DNA from: Tardiphaga sp. vice304
GTDB taxonomy: Bacteria; Pseudomonadota; Alphaproteobacteria; Rhizobiales; Xanthobacteraceae
Length of the DNA stretch: 64,000 nucleotides
Direction: 5' to 3'
Assembly (NCBI RefSeq): GCF_007018905.1
Contig: NZ_CP041402.1
Location: 2,902,001 to 2,966,000 of the forward strand
Positions within the stretch are counted from its first letter, which is position 1. Each line of letters opens with the position of its first letter. Position numbers and translations under genes: made by a program. This document shows positions 1-8,485 of the stretch, one piece after another. The notes under the pieces are model-generated. The model saw only the letters and a program-made list of their open reading frames with translations. It made no database searches and was not told where the DNA came from.

Positions 1-348
1 GCGCCGCTGGGCTTCGTGGCCATCCTCGGCGTGCTGGCGCTGATCGGCATCCTGATCCGCAACTCGGTCATTCTGATCGTGCAGATCGAGCATCTCAGGG
101 AAGAGGGCAAACCGCCCTGGGAAGCCGTCGTCGAAGCAACGGAGCATCGCATGCGGCCCATTCTGCTGACGGCAGCCGCCGCAAGCCTCGCGCTGATTCC
201 GATCTCACGCGAGATCTTCTGGGGCCCGATGGCCTACGCCATGATGGGAGGCATCATCGTCGGAACGGTGCTGACGCTGCTGTTTCTGCCGGCGCTGTAC
301 GTCGCCTGGTTTCGCATCAAGGCGCCGGACCAGAGCAAGCCCGCATGA
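1..348 (+). CDS. RND efflux transporter, inner-membrane pump subunit (C-terminal end only)
   Basis: The reading frame is open from base 1, so the gene begins outside the window. The 115 visible residues end an AcrB/MexB-type resistance-nodulation-division pump: a helix with the run APLGFVAILGVLALIGILIR, the IRNSVIL segment, the RMRPILLTA motif after a short loop, and two closing helices before a charged tail. RND pumps are proton-driven trimers that export drugs, solvents or metals with a periplasmic adaptor and an outer-membrane channel. The substrate cannot be told from this end. The GTG at base 16 is an internal codon, not a start. Confidence 0.88.
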   Translation, partial: APLGFVAILGVLALIGILIRNSVILIVQIEHLREEGKPPWEAVVEATEHRMRPILLTAAAASLALIPISREIFWGPMAYAMMGGIIVGTVLTLLFLPALYVAWFRIKAPDQSKPA

Positions 349-450
349 ATGGCGCGGCCGTTGAGATCAGCATGAACCGGGAATCACGGCTTGTGTCGGC
401 CGGGACGATCGCAAGACCCCCGCGGGGATCTCGCTATCGTCAGCCATGTG

Positions 451-470
451 GTCCGGGGAGATCCCCGGAC
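451..470. terminator. Hairpin between converging genes
   Basis: An 8-bp perfect stem (GTCCGGGG/CCCCGGAC) with a 4-nt loop lies between the end of the RND gene and the end of the opposing bamE-like gene at 475. It could end transcription from both sides, but no T-run follows on either strand, so the terminator role is inferred from position. Confidence 0.4.
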
Positions 471-474
471 GGGG

Positions 475-945
475 CTAGCGGAAGCTGATCAGCTTGAACA
501 ATGGGGTCAGGTAGCTCATTTCCTGGCCGGAGGTCGGCGTGGTGCGGCTGATGAAGTCGAAGATCTTGCCGTCCTGCAGACCGTAATTGGCAAGCCTTTC
601 GACGCGGCGGTTCTTGTCGAAATAGATAGCAATCACGCGCTGGTCGGTGACTGTCTGCCGCATGAAGGCGACCGGGCGCTCGGCGCGCTGTGAGATGTAA
701 TAAAAAACCTCGCCGCTCAGGGTTGCGACGGTGGAAGGCGTCCCCATCACGATCAGCACCTGGTCCTGGCTGGCGCCGATCGGTATCTGCTCCAGCGCGC
801 CGATCGGCAGGATGTAGCCCTTCTGAAACTGCTCGGCGCAGGCGCCCAGCGACAGGCAGACGACGGCGGCGGTCAGCGCGCCGAGCAGGCGGCGAAAACC
901 GCGCTTCGGCTGCGCTTGCGCGCCGGTGTGGCTCGAAATTGTCAT
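475..945 (-). CDS. bamE: BamE/SmpA/OmlA-family outer-membrane assembly lipoprotein
   Basis: 156 aa from the ATG at 945. The N-terminus has a basic stretch, a hydrophobic helix and the lipobox LSLGAC, so it should be cleaved and lipidated at the Cys. The mature part carries the SmpA/OmlA fold: GYILPIGALEQIPIGASQDQV, then a beta region with FYYISQRAERPVAF and a C-terminal VIAIYFDKN strand. BamE proteins support the BamA machine that inserts beta-barrel proteins in the outer membrane. A longer frame upstream to 1767 is only the antisense shadow of the next genes. It is divergent from the bc1 chaperone gene, with about 105 bp between for both promoters. Confidence 0.87.
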   Translation of the reverse strand: MTISSHTGAQAQPKRGFRRLLGALTAAVVCLSLGACAEQFQKGYILPIGALEQIPIGASQDQVLIVMGTPSTVATLSGEVFYYISQRAERPVAFMRQTVTDQRVIAIYFDKNRRVERLANYGLQDGKIFDFISRTTPTSGQEMSYLTPLFKLISFR

Positions 946-1050
946 CGTGGAGCGGACCCCGTCCTCTTGCATCGGTCGAGGCGTTGACGTACCGGGCAGA
1001 GCTTCCGAATGCAACATGCGCGCCCGGAGGGCCCGCCTGAGGAACTCAAG

Positions 1051-1602
1051 ATGGTCTGGCCGTTCAATCTCTTCAGGAAGACCCCGACGCCGTTGCGCGG
1101 CACCATTGAGTCCATCTATGGCATGATCGTGGCGCAAGCGCGAGAACCTCTGTTTTATCGGGAGCTTGGCGTCCGCGACAGCGTCGATGGCCGTTTCGAT
1201 ATGTTGCTGCTGCATCTGTGGCTGGCGCTGCGCGAACTGAAGCTGAAAGGCGCGCCGAGAGAGTTCTCGCAGGCGCTGGTGGAGCGTTTCTGCACCGATA
1301 TGGACGACAATCTGCGTGAGCTCGGTACCGCCGACCTGCGCGTGCCGAAGAAAATGCAGGAATTCGGCCGCGCGCTTTACGGTCGCGCCGCCGCCTATGA
1401 TATGGCTTGGGACGCAGGTCCCGAGCCCTTGGCGCAGGCGCTGTCGAAGAATATCTACAATGGCGTCGATCCCGAGCACGCCCGGCGGCTGGTTTCCTAC
1501 GTCGAGGCGGCGGTCCGCGACCTGGGCCAGTTGGACGAGACGACCCTGACATCCGGCGCGTGGCGATTCCCGCAGCCCGCAGCAACATTGGTAAAGACAT
1601 GA
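1051..1602 (+). CDS. Ubiquinol-cytochrome c chaperone family protein (CBP3/UQCC-like)
   Basis: 183 aa. The ATG at 1051 is preceded by GAGGAA at a good distance and gives the start MVWPFNLFRK; an upstream ATG at 1009 has no such site. The body matches the Ubiq_cyt_C_chap family: YGMIVAQAREPLFYRELGV, FDMLLLHLWLALR, MDDNLRELGTADLRVPKKM and an FGRALYGR segment. Relatives help fold or assemble cytochrome b of the bc1 complex. Its stop overlaps the start of the DUF177 gene (ATGA), so the two are translationally coupled, a pairing common in alphaproteobacteria. Confidence 0.88.
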   Translation: MVWPFNLFRKTPTPLRGTIESIYGMIVAQAREPLFYRELGVRDSVDGRFDMLLLHLWLALRELKLKGAPREFSQALVERFCTDMDDNLRELGTADLRVPKKMQEFGRALYGRAAAYDMAWDAGPEPLAQALSKNIYNGVDPEHARRLVSYVEAAVRDLGQLDETTLTSGAWRFPQPAATLVKT

Positions 1603-2201
1603 GCAGACCCGACCGACCGACGGATACGTCGAATCCCTGGAGCGTGCCGATTGCCGTGATGCAGATCCCGGAAACCGGGGTGGCGCGCGACATCGAGGCC
1701 AATCCGGGCGAGCGGGAGGCCATGGCGGCCCTCGGTGGCCTGCTGGGCGTGGGCTCGGCGAAGGCATCGCTGCTGCTGACCCCGATCAAGGGCGGGCATG
1801 TCCATGTGACCGGCCGGGTCTGGGGCCGGGTCGGGCAGACCTGCGTGGTGACGCTGGACCCGATGGAAAGCGATTTCGACGAGGAAATCGATCTCGTTTT
1901 CGCGCCGCCGTCGCAGATCCGCGAACTGGCCGATTCGGTCGACGAGGACATCGAGAGCGACGAGGAGACCCCGGATCCGCCGGAGCCGATCGAGAACGGC
2001 TTCATCGACATCGGCCGGCTCGCCACCGATGCGCTGTACCTCGGGCTCAATCCCTATCCGCGCAAGGCGGACGCCGTATTCGTGGCGCCGGTCGAACAGG
2101 TCGACCCCAAGGAACATCCGTTCGCGGCGCTAAAGGTCCTGAAGGAAGGCCCGGATGCCAAGAAGCCGAAGGGCTGGACCGGCGGATCGCGCGGCGACTG
2201 A
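1599..2201 (+). CDS. DUF177 (YceD-family) protein
   Basis: 200 aa from the ATG at 1599, overlapping the previous stop by 4 bp. The central part has the DUF177 signature: TGRVWGRVGQTCVVTLDPM, an acidic middle (SDFDEEIDLVF, DEDIESDEETPDPPEP) and the ending FIDIGRLATDALYLGLNPYP RKADA. Family members are tied to 23S rRNA accumulation and ribosome assembly and often sit next to rpmF or plsX; plsX follows here. The exact biochemical role is not known. Confidence 0.85.
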   Translation: MSRPDRPTDTSNPWSVPIAVMQIPETGVARDIEANPGEREAMAALGGLLGVGSAKASLLLTPIKGGHVHVTGRVWGRVGQTCVVTLDPMESDFDEEIDLVFAPPSQIRELADSVDEDIESDEETPDPPEPIENGFIDIGRLATDALYLGLNPYPRKADAVFVAPVEQVDPKEHPFAALKVLKEGPDAKKPKGWTGGSRGD

Positions 2202-2459
2202 GCAAAATCGGGCAGCACATCTGGCCGGTTTCTGGTTGTTAACGCCGGATGCCCCCGAGTGGGCCGATCGGGAGCGATTCCGGCCCAAGCCGCCTTACGC
2301 AGCAAAAGCATGCGGTCAAGATGTTGTATCGGCACGGGGAAACGCTATTGTCCCGCTCCGTACAGATAATTGATACCTTCGCCGCTCGCCAGCTCTCGCG
2401 GTGGGCATCCGTCGCGGCCCGCTTCTCAGGGCTGCCAGAGACAGGCTTCCGGGACGTTC

Positions 2460-3515
2460 ATGCCGAAAAAGGTTCGCATCGCGCTTGACGCCATGGGTGG
2501 CGACATTGGCGCATCGGTGGTCATCCCCGGCGCCGCCATTTCCCTCACCCGCCATCCCGACAGCGAATTCCTGCTGTTCGGCGACAGCGTGTTGATCGAG
2601 GCGGAGCTTTCGAAGCATCCGGCGCTGAAGAAGGTGTCGAAGGTGTTTCACACCACCGTTGCCGTCAGCATGAACGACAAGCCGAGCCAGGCGCTGCGCC
2701 GCGGCCGCAAGGTCTCGTCGATGTGGCAGGCGATCGACGCCGTGAAGAAGGACGAGGCCGATGTCGCGGTATCCGCCGGCAACACCGGCGCCCTGATGGC
2801 GATGTCGCGATTCTGCCTGCGCATGCTGGAGGGGATCGACCGGCCGGCGCTGGCGGCGATCTGGCCGACCGCACGCGGCGATTCGGTGGTTCTCGATCTC
2901 GGCGCCACGATCGGCGGCGACGCGCACCATCTGAAGGCGCTGGCGGTGATGGGCTCTGCGATGGCCAGCGCGCTGTTCGATCTGGAGCGCCCGACCGTCG
3001 GCCTGCTCAATATCGGCGTCGAGGAGATGAAGGGCGGCGAGGAAATCCGCGAGGCGGCGGAACTGCTGCGCGCCGCGAACCTGCCGCAACTCGACTTCAT
3101 CGGCTTTGTCGAAGGCGACGGCATCGGCAAGGGCGCCGCCGACGTCATCGTCACCGAAGGTTTCAGCGGCAATATCGCGCTGAAGGCCGCCGAGGGCACC
3201 GCGCGGCAGATCGCCGAATATCTGCGTTCCGCGATGGGCCGCACCTGGCGCTCGCGGATCGGCTACCTGTTTGCGCGAAATGCCTTCCAGGCGCTACGCG
3301 AAAAGATGGACCCGAACAAGTCCAACGGTGCGGTGTTCCTCGGACTGAAAGGGATCGTCGTGAAGAGCCACGGCGGCACCAATTCCGACGGCTTTGCCTA
3401 CGCGATCGATGTTGGCTATGACATGGTCAGTTACGATCTGCTCACCAAGATCAATCTGATGCTCAACCGCGACGCCGGCGCTTCCCTTGCGCCCGCGCAG
3501 GAGGCTGTCTCGTGA
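2460..3515 (+). CDS. plsX: Phosphate acyltransferase PlsX
   Basis: 351 aa, normal length. It transfers acyl groups from acyl-ACP to phosphate, making acyl-phosphate for glycerol-3-phosphate acylation by PlsY in phospholipid synthesis. Visible family marks are [11 protein letters not shown] at the N-terminus, [26 protein letters not shown] (usually with Asn, NxD-type, in relatives), and the ending [19 protein letters not shown]. The ATG at 2460 gives [10 protein letters not shown]; the frame is open upstream but that part lacks similarity. Its stop overlaps the GTG of fabH, forming the usual plsX-fabH pair. Confidence 0.95.
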   Translation: MPKKVRIALDAMGGDIGASVVIPGAAISLTRHPDSEFLLFGDSVLIEAELSKHPALKKVSKVFHTTVAVSMNDKPSQALRRGRKVSSMWQAIDAVKKDEADVAVSAGNTGALMAMSRFCLRMLEGIDRPALAAIWPTARGDSVVLDLGATIGGDAHHLKALAVMGSAMASALFDLERPTVGLLNIGVEEMKGGEEIREAAELLRAANLPQLDFIGFVEGDGIGKGAADVIVTEGFSGNIALKAAEGTARQIAEYLRSAMGRTWRSRIGYLFARNAFQALREKMDPNKSNGAVFLGLKGIVVKSHGGTNSDGFAYAIDVGYDMVSYDLLTKINLMLNRDAGASLAPAQEAVS

Positions 3516-4489
3516 CTTCGATACGTTCGGTCGTGCTCGGCTGCGGCTCTTATCTGCCGGAGCGGATCCTGACCAATGCCGAACTGGCCGCCAAGGTCGA
3601 TACCTCCGACGAATGGATCGTGCAGCGCACCGGCATTAGCCAGCGCCACATCGCCGCGGAAGGCGAGTTCACCTCGCATCTGGCGATCAAGGCCGCACAG
3701 GCCGCGATCGCGCATGCCGGCATCGATGCGCAATCGATCGACCTGATCGTGCTGGCGACGTCGACGCCGGACAACACCTTCCCCGCCACCGCGGTCTCGG
3801 TGCAGCACGCGCTCGGCATCAACCATGGCGCCGCGTTCGACCTGCAGGCGGTGTGCTCGGGCTTCGTCTTCGCGCTCGCCACGGCGGACAATTTCCTCAA
3901 GGCCGGCGCCTTCAAACGCGCGCTGGTGATCGGCGCCGAGACGTTCTCCCGCATTCTCGACTGGACCGACCGCGGCACCTGCGTTTTGTTTGGCGACGGC
4001 GCCGGCGCGATCATTCTGGACGCGCAGCCGCAGCCCGGCGACGCCACCGACCGCGGCGTGCTGACCACGCATCTGCGCTCCGACGGCCGCCACAAGTCAA
4101 AGCTCTATGTCGATGGCGGGCCGTCCTCGACCCAGACCGTCGGCTATCTGCGCATGGAAGGCCGCGAAGTCTTCAAGCACGCGGTCGGCATGATCACCGA
4201 CGTGATCGTCGATGCGTTCAAGGCCACCGGCGCGACCGCCGAGAGCATTGACTGGTTCGTGCCGCACCAGGCCAACAAGCGCATCATCGACGCCTCCGCG
4301 CACAAGCTGCATATCGCGCCGCAAAAAGTGGTTCTGACGGTCGATCTGCACGGCAATACCTCCGCGGCCTCGATCCCGCTGGCATTGTCGGTCGCGGTGG
4401 CCGACGGCCGCATCAAGAAGGGTGACCTGGTGTTGCTGGAAGCGATGGGCGGCGGCTTCACCTGGGGCTCGGCGCTGATCCGCTGGTAG
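3512..4489 (+). CDS. fabH: 3-oxoacyl-ACP synthase III (KAS III)
   Basis: 325 aa. FabH condenses acetyl-CoA with malonyl-ACP to start fatty acid synthesis. The catalytic triad is visible: Cys115 in AVCSGF, His252 in PHQANKRI and Asn282 in HGNTSAAS. The closing [13 protein letters not shown] is typical. It starts with GTG at 3512, overlapping the plsX stop (GTGA), which suggests coupled translation. Confidence 0.96.
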   Translation: MTSIRSVVLGCGSYLPERILTNAELAAKVDTSDEWIVQRTGISQRHIAAEGEFTSHLAIKAAQAAIAHAGIDAQSIDLIVLATSTPDNTFPATAVSVQHALGINHGAAFDLQAVCSGFVFALATADNFLKAGAFKRALVIGAETFSRILDWTDRGTCVLFGDGAGAIILDAQPQPGDATDRGVLTTHLRSDGRHKSKLYVDGGPSSTQTVGYLRMEGREVFKHAVGMITDVIVDAFKATGATAESIDWFVPHQANKRIIDASAHKLHIAPQKVVLTVDLHGNTSAASIPLALSVAVADGRIKKGDLVLLEAMGGGFTWGSALIRW

Positions 4490-4524
4490 GCTGATTACAA
4501 ATTATCTCGCATTGTCATGAACTT

Positions 4525-4540
4525 CGATGCCGCGGCATCG
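4525..4540. promoter_or_regulatory. 16-bp perfect palindrome upstream of ihfA
   Basis: CGATGCCGCGGCATCG reads the same on both strands. It lies 35 bp after fabH and about 10 bp before the -35 box of the ihfA promoter. It could be an operator or part of a fabH terminator; there is no loop or T-run to favour the latter. Confidence 0.3.
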
Positions 4541-4550
4541 ATGAGCGCTG

Positions 4551-4579
4551 TTGACCATTGGTCGTTAACCTCATAATTT
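4551..4579 (+). promoter_or_regulatory. Sigma-70-type promoter of ihfA
   Basis: A TTGACC -35 box (4551-4556), a 17-bp spacer and a TAATTT -10 box (4574-4579) precede the ihfA start by about 40 bp. Box match and spacing are good for a housekeeping promoter. Confidence 0.55.
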
Positions 4580-4617
4580 CTGACAACAATTTTGTTCGCC
4601 GAGAGTTGGGGCAGGCG

Positions 4618-4953
4618 ATGACGGGCACGGGAAAAACAGTCACACGCGTCGATCTGTGCGAGGCGGTCTACCAAAAGGTGGGCCTCTCGCGCACGGAATC
4701 GTCTGCGTTCGTGGAACTGGTTCTGAAGGAAATTACCGATTGCCTGGAGAAGGGCGAGACGGTGAAGCTGTCGTCGTTCGGTTCCTTCATGGTGCGCAAG
4801 AAGGGCCAGCGCATCGGCCGCAATCCCAAGACCGGCACCGAGGTACCGATTTCGCCGCGGCGGGTGATGGTGTTCAAGCCGTCGGCGATTCTCAAGCAGC
4901 GCATCAATGGCGACGCTTCGGCCGGTAAAGGCAAGGAAGCACACGACGAGTGA
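4618..4953 (+). CDS. ihfA: Integration host factor subunit alpha
   Basis: 111 aa. IHF is a heterodimer that bends DNA sharply at specific sites and helps sigma-54 promoters, site-specific recombination and replication. The sequence has the HU/IHF arm [20 protein letters not shown] and the body [20 protein letters not shown]; the alpha-type N-terminus is [19 protein letters not shown]. The ATG at 4618 fits the family length; an upstream in-frame GTG would add 20 residues of no similarity and would overlap the promoter. A merR-type gene follows after 34 bp, the usual neighbour of ihfA in proteobacteria. Confidence 0.94.
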   Translation: MTGTGKTVTRVDLCEAVYQKVGLSRTESSAFVELVLKEITDCLEKGETVKLSSFGSFMVRKKGQRIGRNPKTGTEVPISPRRVMVFKPSAILKQRINGDASAGKGKEAHDE

Positions 4954-4987
4954 GTTTGCAGCCCGCTGTCTCGCGGAGCGCTGACCG

Positions 4988-5713
4988 ATGAAATTGGGGA
5001 TCCAGCATTTGGACAAAGCGCCGGATGCATTCCGAACCATCAGCGAGGTCGCCGACGACCTCGACATTCCCCAGCATGTGCTGAGGTTCTGGGAAACCCG
5101 GTTCACCCAGATCAAGCCGATGAAGCGCTCCGGCGGCCGGCGCTACTACCGCCCCGACGACGTCGACCTGCTGCGCGGCATACGCCGCCTGTTGTACGGC
5201 GAGGGCTACACCATCCGTGGCGTGCAGCGCATCCTGAAGGAAAACGGCATCAAGGCGGTGCAGGGACTGGTCGATGGCAACGCCGCGCCGGCGTTCGCCC
5301 CGCCGCGTCCCGACGCGAAGCGGGCGCCGGTTGATGACGAGCCCGATGACGAGTCAGTGGAGGCCGAGGCCGAGATCGACGAGCAGGAGGACGAGGAGGA
5401 GGCGGTCCCGGTGGTCGCCCGCCGCGAACCCGAACTTGCAGTCCGCCGCGAGCCCATGATGCAGGTCCGGCGCGAGCCCGGCGTCGTGCCACGGCGTGAA
5501 CCCGATCTTTCGCCCCGTCGCGAGCCCGACATAGCCGCGCCGCTGCCGCGCTTCGAGGGGCCGCGCCCGCAAGCACCACCCGAGCCGCGTCCTGCACCGG
5601 CGCCGGCCATCGACCGTGCCGCTCGGCAGCGCGACCGCGCGCGCCTCCGCGCCGCGCTGGAGGACCTGCTGGCGTGCCGGCAGGCGCTCGATGCGGCGAT
5701 GAAGGACGGCTGA
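4988..5713 (+). CDS. MerR-family transcriptional regulator with an RREP-repeat linker
   Basis: 241 aa. Residues about 15-85 form the MerR winged-helix DNA-binding domain ([36 protein letters not shown]). MerR-like genes next to ihfA are common and their target is mostly unknown. Beyond it lies an acidic stretch ([15 protein letters not shown]), then five RREP units about 8 residues apart ([40 protein letters not shown]), a Pro-rich section and a C-terminal helix rich in Arg ([18 protein letters not shown]). No Cys-based metal-binding site is seen. The linker is longer than in small MerR proteins and is probably disordered. Confidence 0.88.
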   Translation: MKLGIQHLDKAPDAFRTISEVADDLDIPQHVLRFWETRFTQIKPMKRSGGRRYYRPDDVDLLRGIRRLLYGEGYTIRGVQRILKENGIKAVQGLVDGNAAPAFAPPRPDAKRAPVDDEPDDESVEAEAEIDEQEDEEEAVPVVARREPELAVRREPMMQVRREPGVVPRREPDLSPRREPDIAAPLPRFEGPRPQAPPEPRPAPAPAIDRAARQRDRARLRAALEDLLACRQALDAAMKDG

Positions 5714-5805
5714 GGTCGCGAAGATCGCCGGTGGCGATCGCAGGCGTAATCGTCGCCAAGCTTCTTGCGCCCGGCCCGGATCAAAGCTACAGGATGCGGC
5801 ATCGT

Positions 5806-5883
5806 CGGAGCGTGGCGCAGCCCGGTTAGCGCACTAGTCTGGGAGACTAGGGGTCGGAGGTTCAAATCCTCTCGCTCCGACCA
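5806..5883 (+). tRNA. tRNA-Pro (anticodon GGG), host of the island
   Basis: A full cloverleaf: acceptor stem CGGAGCG/CGCTCCG, anticodon stem CTAGT/ACTAG with loop CTGGGAG (anticodon GGG), the T-arm loop TTCAAAT, discriminator A and an encoded CCA. The last 45 bases, from the anticodon loop on, are also the left attachment core of the island, and the gene is left intact by the insertion. Confidence 0.96.
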
Positions 5884-5885
5884 AT
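5839..5885 (+). repeat. attL: left 47-bp attachment repeat
   Basis: Identical to 26991-27037. It begins in the tRNA-Pro anticodon loop (CTGGGAGACTAG) and ends two bases after the CCA. This is the standard target geometry of P4-type tyrosine integrases. Confidence 0.93.
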
Positions 5886-5931
5886 CTTTTCAATAGGTTA
5901 ATTGTGTTTTTGCTTTCGGCTGCTAACCTGA

Positions 5932-5949
5932 GGGAAACCCTAGGGAAAC
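5932..5949 (+). repeat. Paired GGGAAAC boxes near attL (possible integrase arm sites)
   Basis: GGGAAAC occurs at 5932-5938 and 5943-5949, 11 bp apart. A matching pair lies at 26841-26857 near attR, 10 bp apart, and each pair is followed by a TTTTG. Repeated short boxes at both ends in the same direction fit arm-type binding sites for the integrase. The segment 5886-6294 otherwise shows no gene. Confidence 0.4.
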
Positions 5950-6294
5950 CTTTTGATGCCTGCTCACAATTTCAATATCGGTGACAGTAGACCGCGGGCA
6001 CGTCTTGCGAGCATGGTCCGACTGCTTATTCTGTAAGTACGTTTGATTGAAGAATATCGGACTTTATCCATATACATCAGCAAGCGTCGCGGAACGGACA
6101 TGTCGCGGCGTAGGATGAGGGGGCGGGTGGCGTGCCTACCAAAATCCTAACATCGGTGCACCGATGGTTTGCGTCAGCAAATTACCGAAGTTTCCCTGCG
6201 AAACGAGCCGGTATGGAAGAACGCCACTTTATGTAAGCCGACCTTCGGGAGCGGCGTCCTGAGCCCTACAAACGCAACTGCTCAGGAGAGAGCC

Positions 6295-6519
6295 ATGCCC
6301 CTCGACGGCAAAAAGCTTAGCGCAATCCCATTTGACTTCCCTCATCCAGCGCGACTCGGTGGTCGTGATCTTTATCTGGCCATTCTCGGCAATCCTGCAG
6401 CGTCAACCTTTGCTCGTTGGATTGCTGAGGGAAAAATCCCGGCGCCGACGAAGTTCGGGTCATTGAATCGCTGGCCGGAAACCGTCATGGCGACCTCCCG
6501 CGATCAGGGGGTCATGTGA
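6295..6519 (+). CDS. AlpA-like small DNA-binding protein
   Basis: 74 aa. The ATG at 6295 has AGGAGAGA just upstream; the frame is open further up to 6169 but that part looks random. The segment GGRDLYLAILGNPAASTFARWIAEGKIPAPTKFGSLNRWP has the shape of AlpA/excisionase winged-helix proteins: a helix-turn-helix, then IPAP and an R-W wing. Such proteins control excision or integrase expression of P4-like elements. It is coupled to the following ATPase gene, the stop and the next start overlapping by one base. Confidence 0.6.
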   Translation: MPLDGKKLSAIPFDFPHPARLGGRDLYLAILGNPAASTFARWIAEGKIPAPTKFGSLNRWPETVMATSRDQGVM

Positions 6520-7964
6520 TGTCGACGGCAATTAAATCGCAAACGACGACAGCAATTGTTCAAGACCCCGCTTTGAATGATCCGGTGATGACAGCAGACG
6601 AGCGCTGGGTCGTTGGCAAAATCAAAAGCGCACATTATGGGGATCTATTTCCTGAAGGGCATGAAATCTTCATGCTCCACGAACTTAACTCAGAGTTCAG
6701 ACGTCTTTGGGAAGATAAAAAACCCGCTAATTTTGCGAGAAACCGGGAGTCTCTGACTCAACTTGTTATGGCAAAGTGGCCCTATCTTTCAGCGCCGGGG
6801 CTCGCGCAGTGTCTTGCTCACTTTCAAACTTCTTGCGGTCAGTGCTGGAGCAATGATCCCGAAGACGAAGGTCTTGCTTGGGACTATGACGATCTTTCCG
6901 TCGCACGCCTTTGGCTAAAGCGCCAAGCTGTTCGACGTGCAGGAGCGCTAATCGAAAATTTCACATCGATCGACTATGTCGTCGATAGGAATATTCCCCG
7001 AGTTTCTGTGGGAGTAGTTTATGGCCCCCCAAATATTGGTAAGAGCTTTTTGGCGCTCCACCTTGCTGATGCTGTGAGGCAAGGCCGCGATTGGTTTGGA
7101 CTGCGAACTAACAAGTGCGACGTCCTTTACATGTATGGCGAAGGACACGCAGGCATCATGGGGCGCTTAAAAGCTCTATACTCTGCACGCAGCTTTGATA
7201 GCGGCGATATCGCAGTTCATGATGGAATCCCAAATCTGTGCGAGGCGGGCGCAGTGGAAACGATCCGGCAAGCAATCACTTATTGCAGCGAGCGGTCGGG
7301 AGTGGATGTCGGCCTTGTGATTATTGACACCTTCTCCAAAGCGGTTGCAGGCGCTAACGAAGATTCTTCTTCTGACATGAATGTCGCGCTCGGCAAACTT
7401 CGGGCTTTGGCAGAAGAGCTCAATTGTGCGTTTGTGCTTGTGCACCATACAGGCAAAACAACTGCGCGCGGCATGAGGGGGTCGAGTGCAATTATGGGCG
7501 ACGTAGATTTCTGTTTGGAACTGCAAGAATCAAGGGGCGACGTGCAAATTTCAGTGAAGAAAATGCGCGATGCCGAAAAAGCGGATATTGGAAGCTTCCG
7601 GCTCAAGCCGGTCGACCTCGGGCGCGACAATTGGGGCAGTGCGATCAGTAGCTGTCTTGTTGAGCCAATCAGTCCTCGAAATCGGGTTCTTGAGGCGAAA
7701 GCTGGCGGGAGCGATACACGCGCTGACCGTGTCGGCATGCTTGTAAGTGAAGTGCGCAACTACCATGAGACAGCTCCGTCCACTGGCGAATTCAGTGAGC
7801 TCCCGGGGCTTACTCAGGCGGCAATGGCCAAGCTGTTGAACGACGCCCGTTTGAAGCCCGGCAATTTAGCGCAACTAGATAACAAAGGAGTATCCCGGGT
7901 AGTTCAGTCAGCGGTCGATGGAGGTATATTTTTAAAAAGGGGCACGAGATATTCGTTGATCTAG
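6519..7964 (+). CDS. RepA-like/AAA_25 RecA-fold ATPase of the island
   Basis: 481 aa from the ATG at 6519, with AGGGGG 8 bases before it; a GTG one codon earlier is possible. The first third has no recognised domain. Residues about 160-360 are a RecA-type ATPase: Walker A GPPNIGKS (169-176), Walker B LVIIDTF (Asp270), then FVLVHHTGK and the RGSSAI loop. This pattern is found in RepA-type hexameric helicases of plasmids and in primase-linked ATPases of P4-like islands. The C-terminus may be a winged helix (GLTQAAMAKLLNDARL). It may replicate the excised island. GC content is clearly below that of the core. Confidence 0.68.
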   Translation: MSTAIKSQTTTAIVQDPALNDPVMTADERWVVGKIKSAHYGDLFPEGHEIFMLHELNSEFRRLWEDKKPANFARNRESLTQLVMAKWPYLSAPGLAQCLAHFQTSCGQCWSNDPEDEGLAWDYDDLSVARLWLKRQAVRRAGALIENFTSIDYVVDRNIPRVSVGVVYGPPNIGKSFLALHLADAVRQGRDWFGLRTNKCDVLYMYGEGHAGIMGRLKALYSARSFDSGDIAVHDGIPNLCEAGAVETIRQAITYCSERSGVDVGLVIIDTFSKAVAGANEDSSSDMNVALGKLRALAEELNCAFVLVHHTGKTTARGMRGSSAIMGDVDFCLELQESRGDVQISVKKMRDAEKADIGSFRLKPVDLGRDNWGSAISSCLVEPISPRNRVLEAKAGGSDTRADRVGMLVSEVRNYHETAPSTGEFSELPGLTQAAMAKLLNDARLKPGNLAQLDNKGVSRVVQSAVDGGIFLKRGTRYSLI

Positions 7965-7974
7965 GTTTTACCAC

Positions 7975-8018
7975 CGCTGTGGCGCTGTCGGCTGCCACAG
8001 CGAGGCGGCATGTTTTTC
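7975..8018 (+). terminator. Likely terminator after the RepA-like gene
   Basis: A 9-bp stem (CGCTGTGGC/GCCACAGCG) with a 10-nt loop starts 10 bp after the ATPase stop. A TTTTT run begins about 10 bp after the stem, farther than ideal, so efficiency is unsure. Confidence 0.45.
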
Positions 8019-8123
8019 CTCGATGCCCCAACTGCCGCCTCTAAATTTGAATAGCGTAGCAAAGTCTCAGGCTGGCTTGTGGCAGGCTGGTGTCAGAAAG
8101 CACGAAAGCTCGGGCAGATGCCA

Positions 8124-8163
8124 GTGTCACCCCCCGTGTCTTTAAGACACGGGGGGGTGACAC
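8124..8163. repeat. Long near-perfect hairpin in a gene-free stretch
   Basis: Two 19-20 nt arms (GTGTCA, a C-run, GTGTCTT and their complement) meet almost without a loop; the only mismatch is six C against seven G. It lies in 7965-8485, where no convincing gene is seen. A short open frame at 8090-8332 runs across it and is probably chance. Possible roles are a terminator, a protein-bound palindrome, or a single-strand origin for the replication of the excised island. Confidence 0.6.
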
Positions 8164-8485
8164 GACTGGAGAAGTATGGCCTGACCTAACCCTCTTCAGC
8201 GAGACCGACTTCGAGCGAGACCTGTGTCAGGACGTGTGCCGTAATATAACGCGGGTCCCTCCATCGGGCCCCCTCCTTGTCGGGGGCTTATGCCACCCGC
8301 GAGAAATCGTCTCGATTACCCCATTTTTTTGACTCTTATATTAGTCGGCGCACTGCGTGTGGGCTGAAGACGAGAGTTTGGAGTCGTGCTTTGCCGTCCG
8401 GCATTCGGGGTTCGTCTAGTTAAGGATCCATTTTGGTTACGGAATTCACCTAGAGTTGGACGGTCGAGAGGTGGCCCTAGGTCTT

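Noticed and set aside
8090..8332. 80-codon frame after the RepA-like gene
   Set aside because: It crosses the 40-bp hairpin, has no ribosome site and no protein-like pattern.
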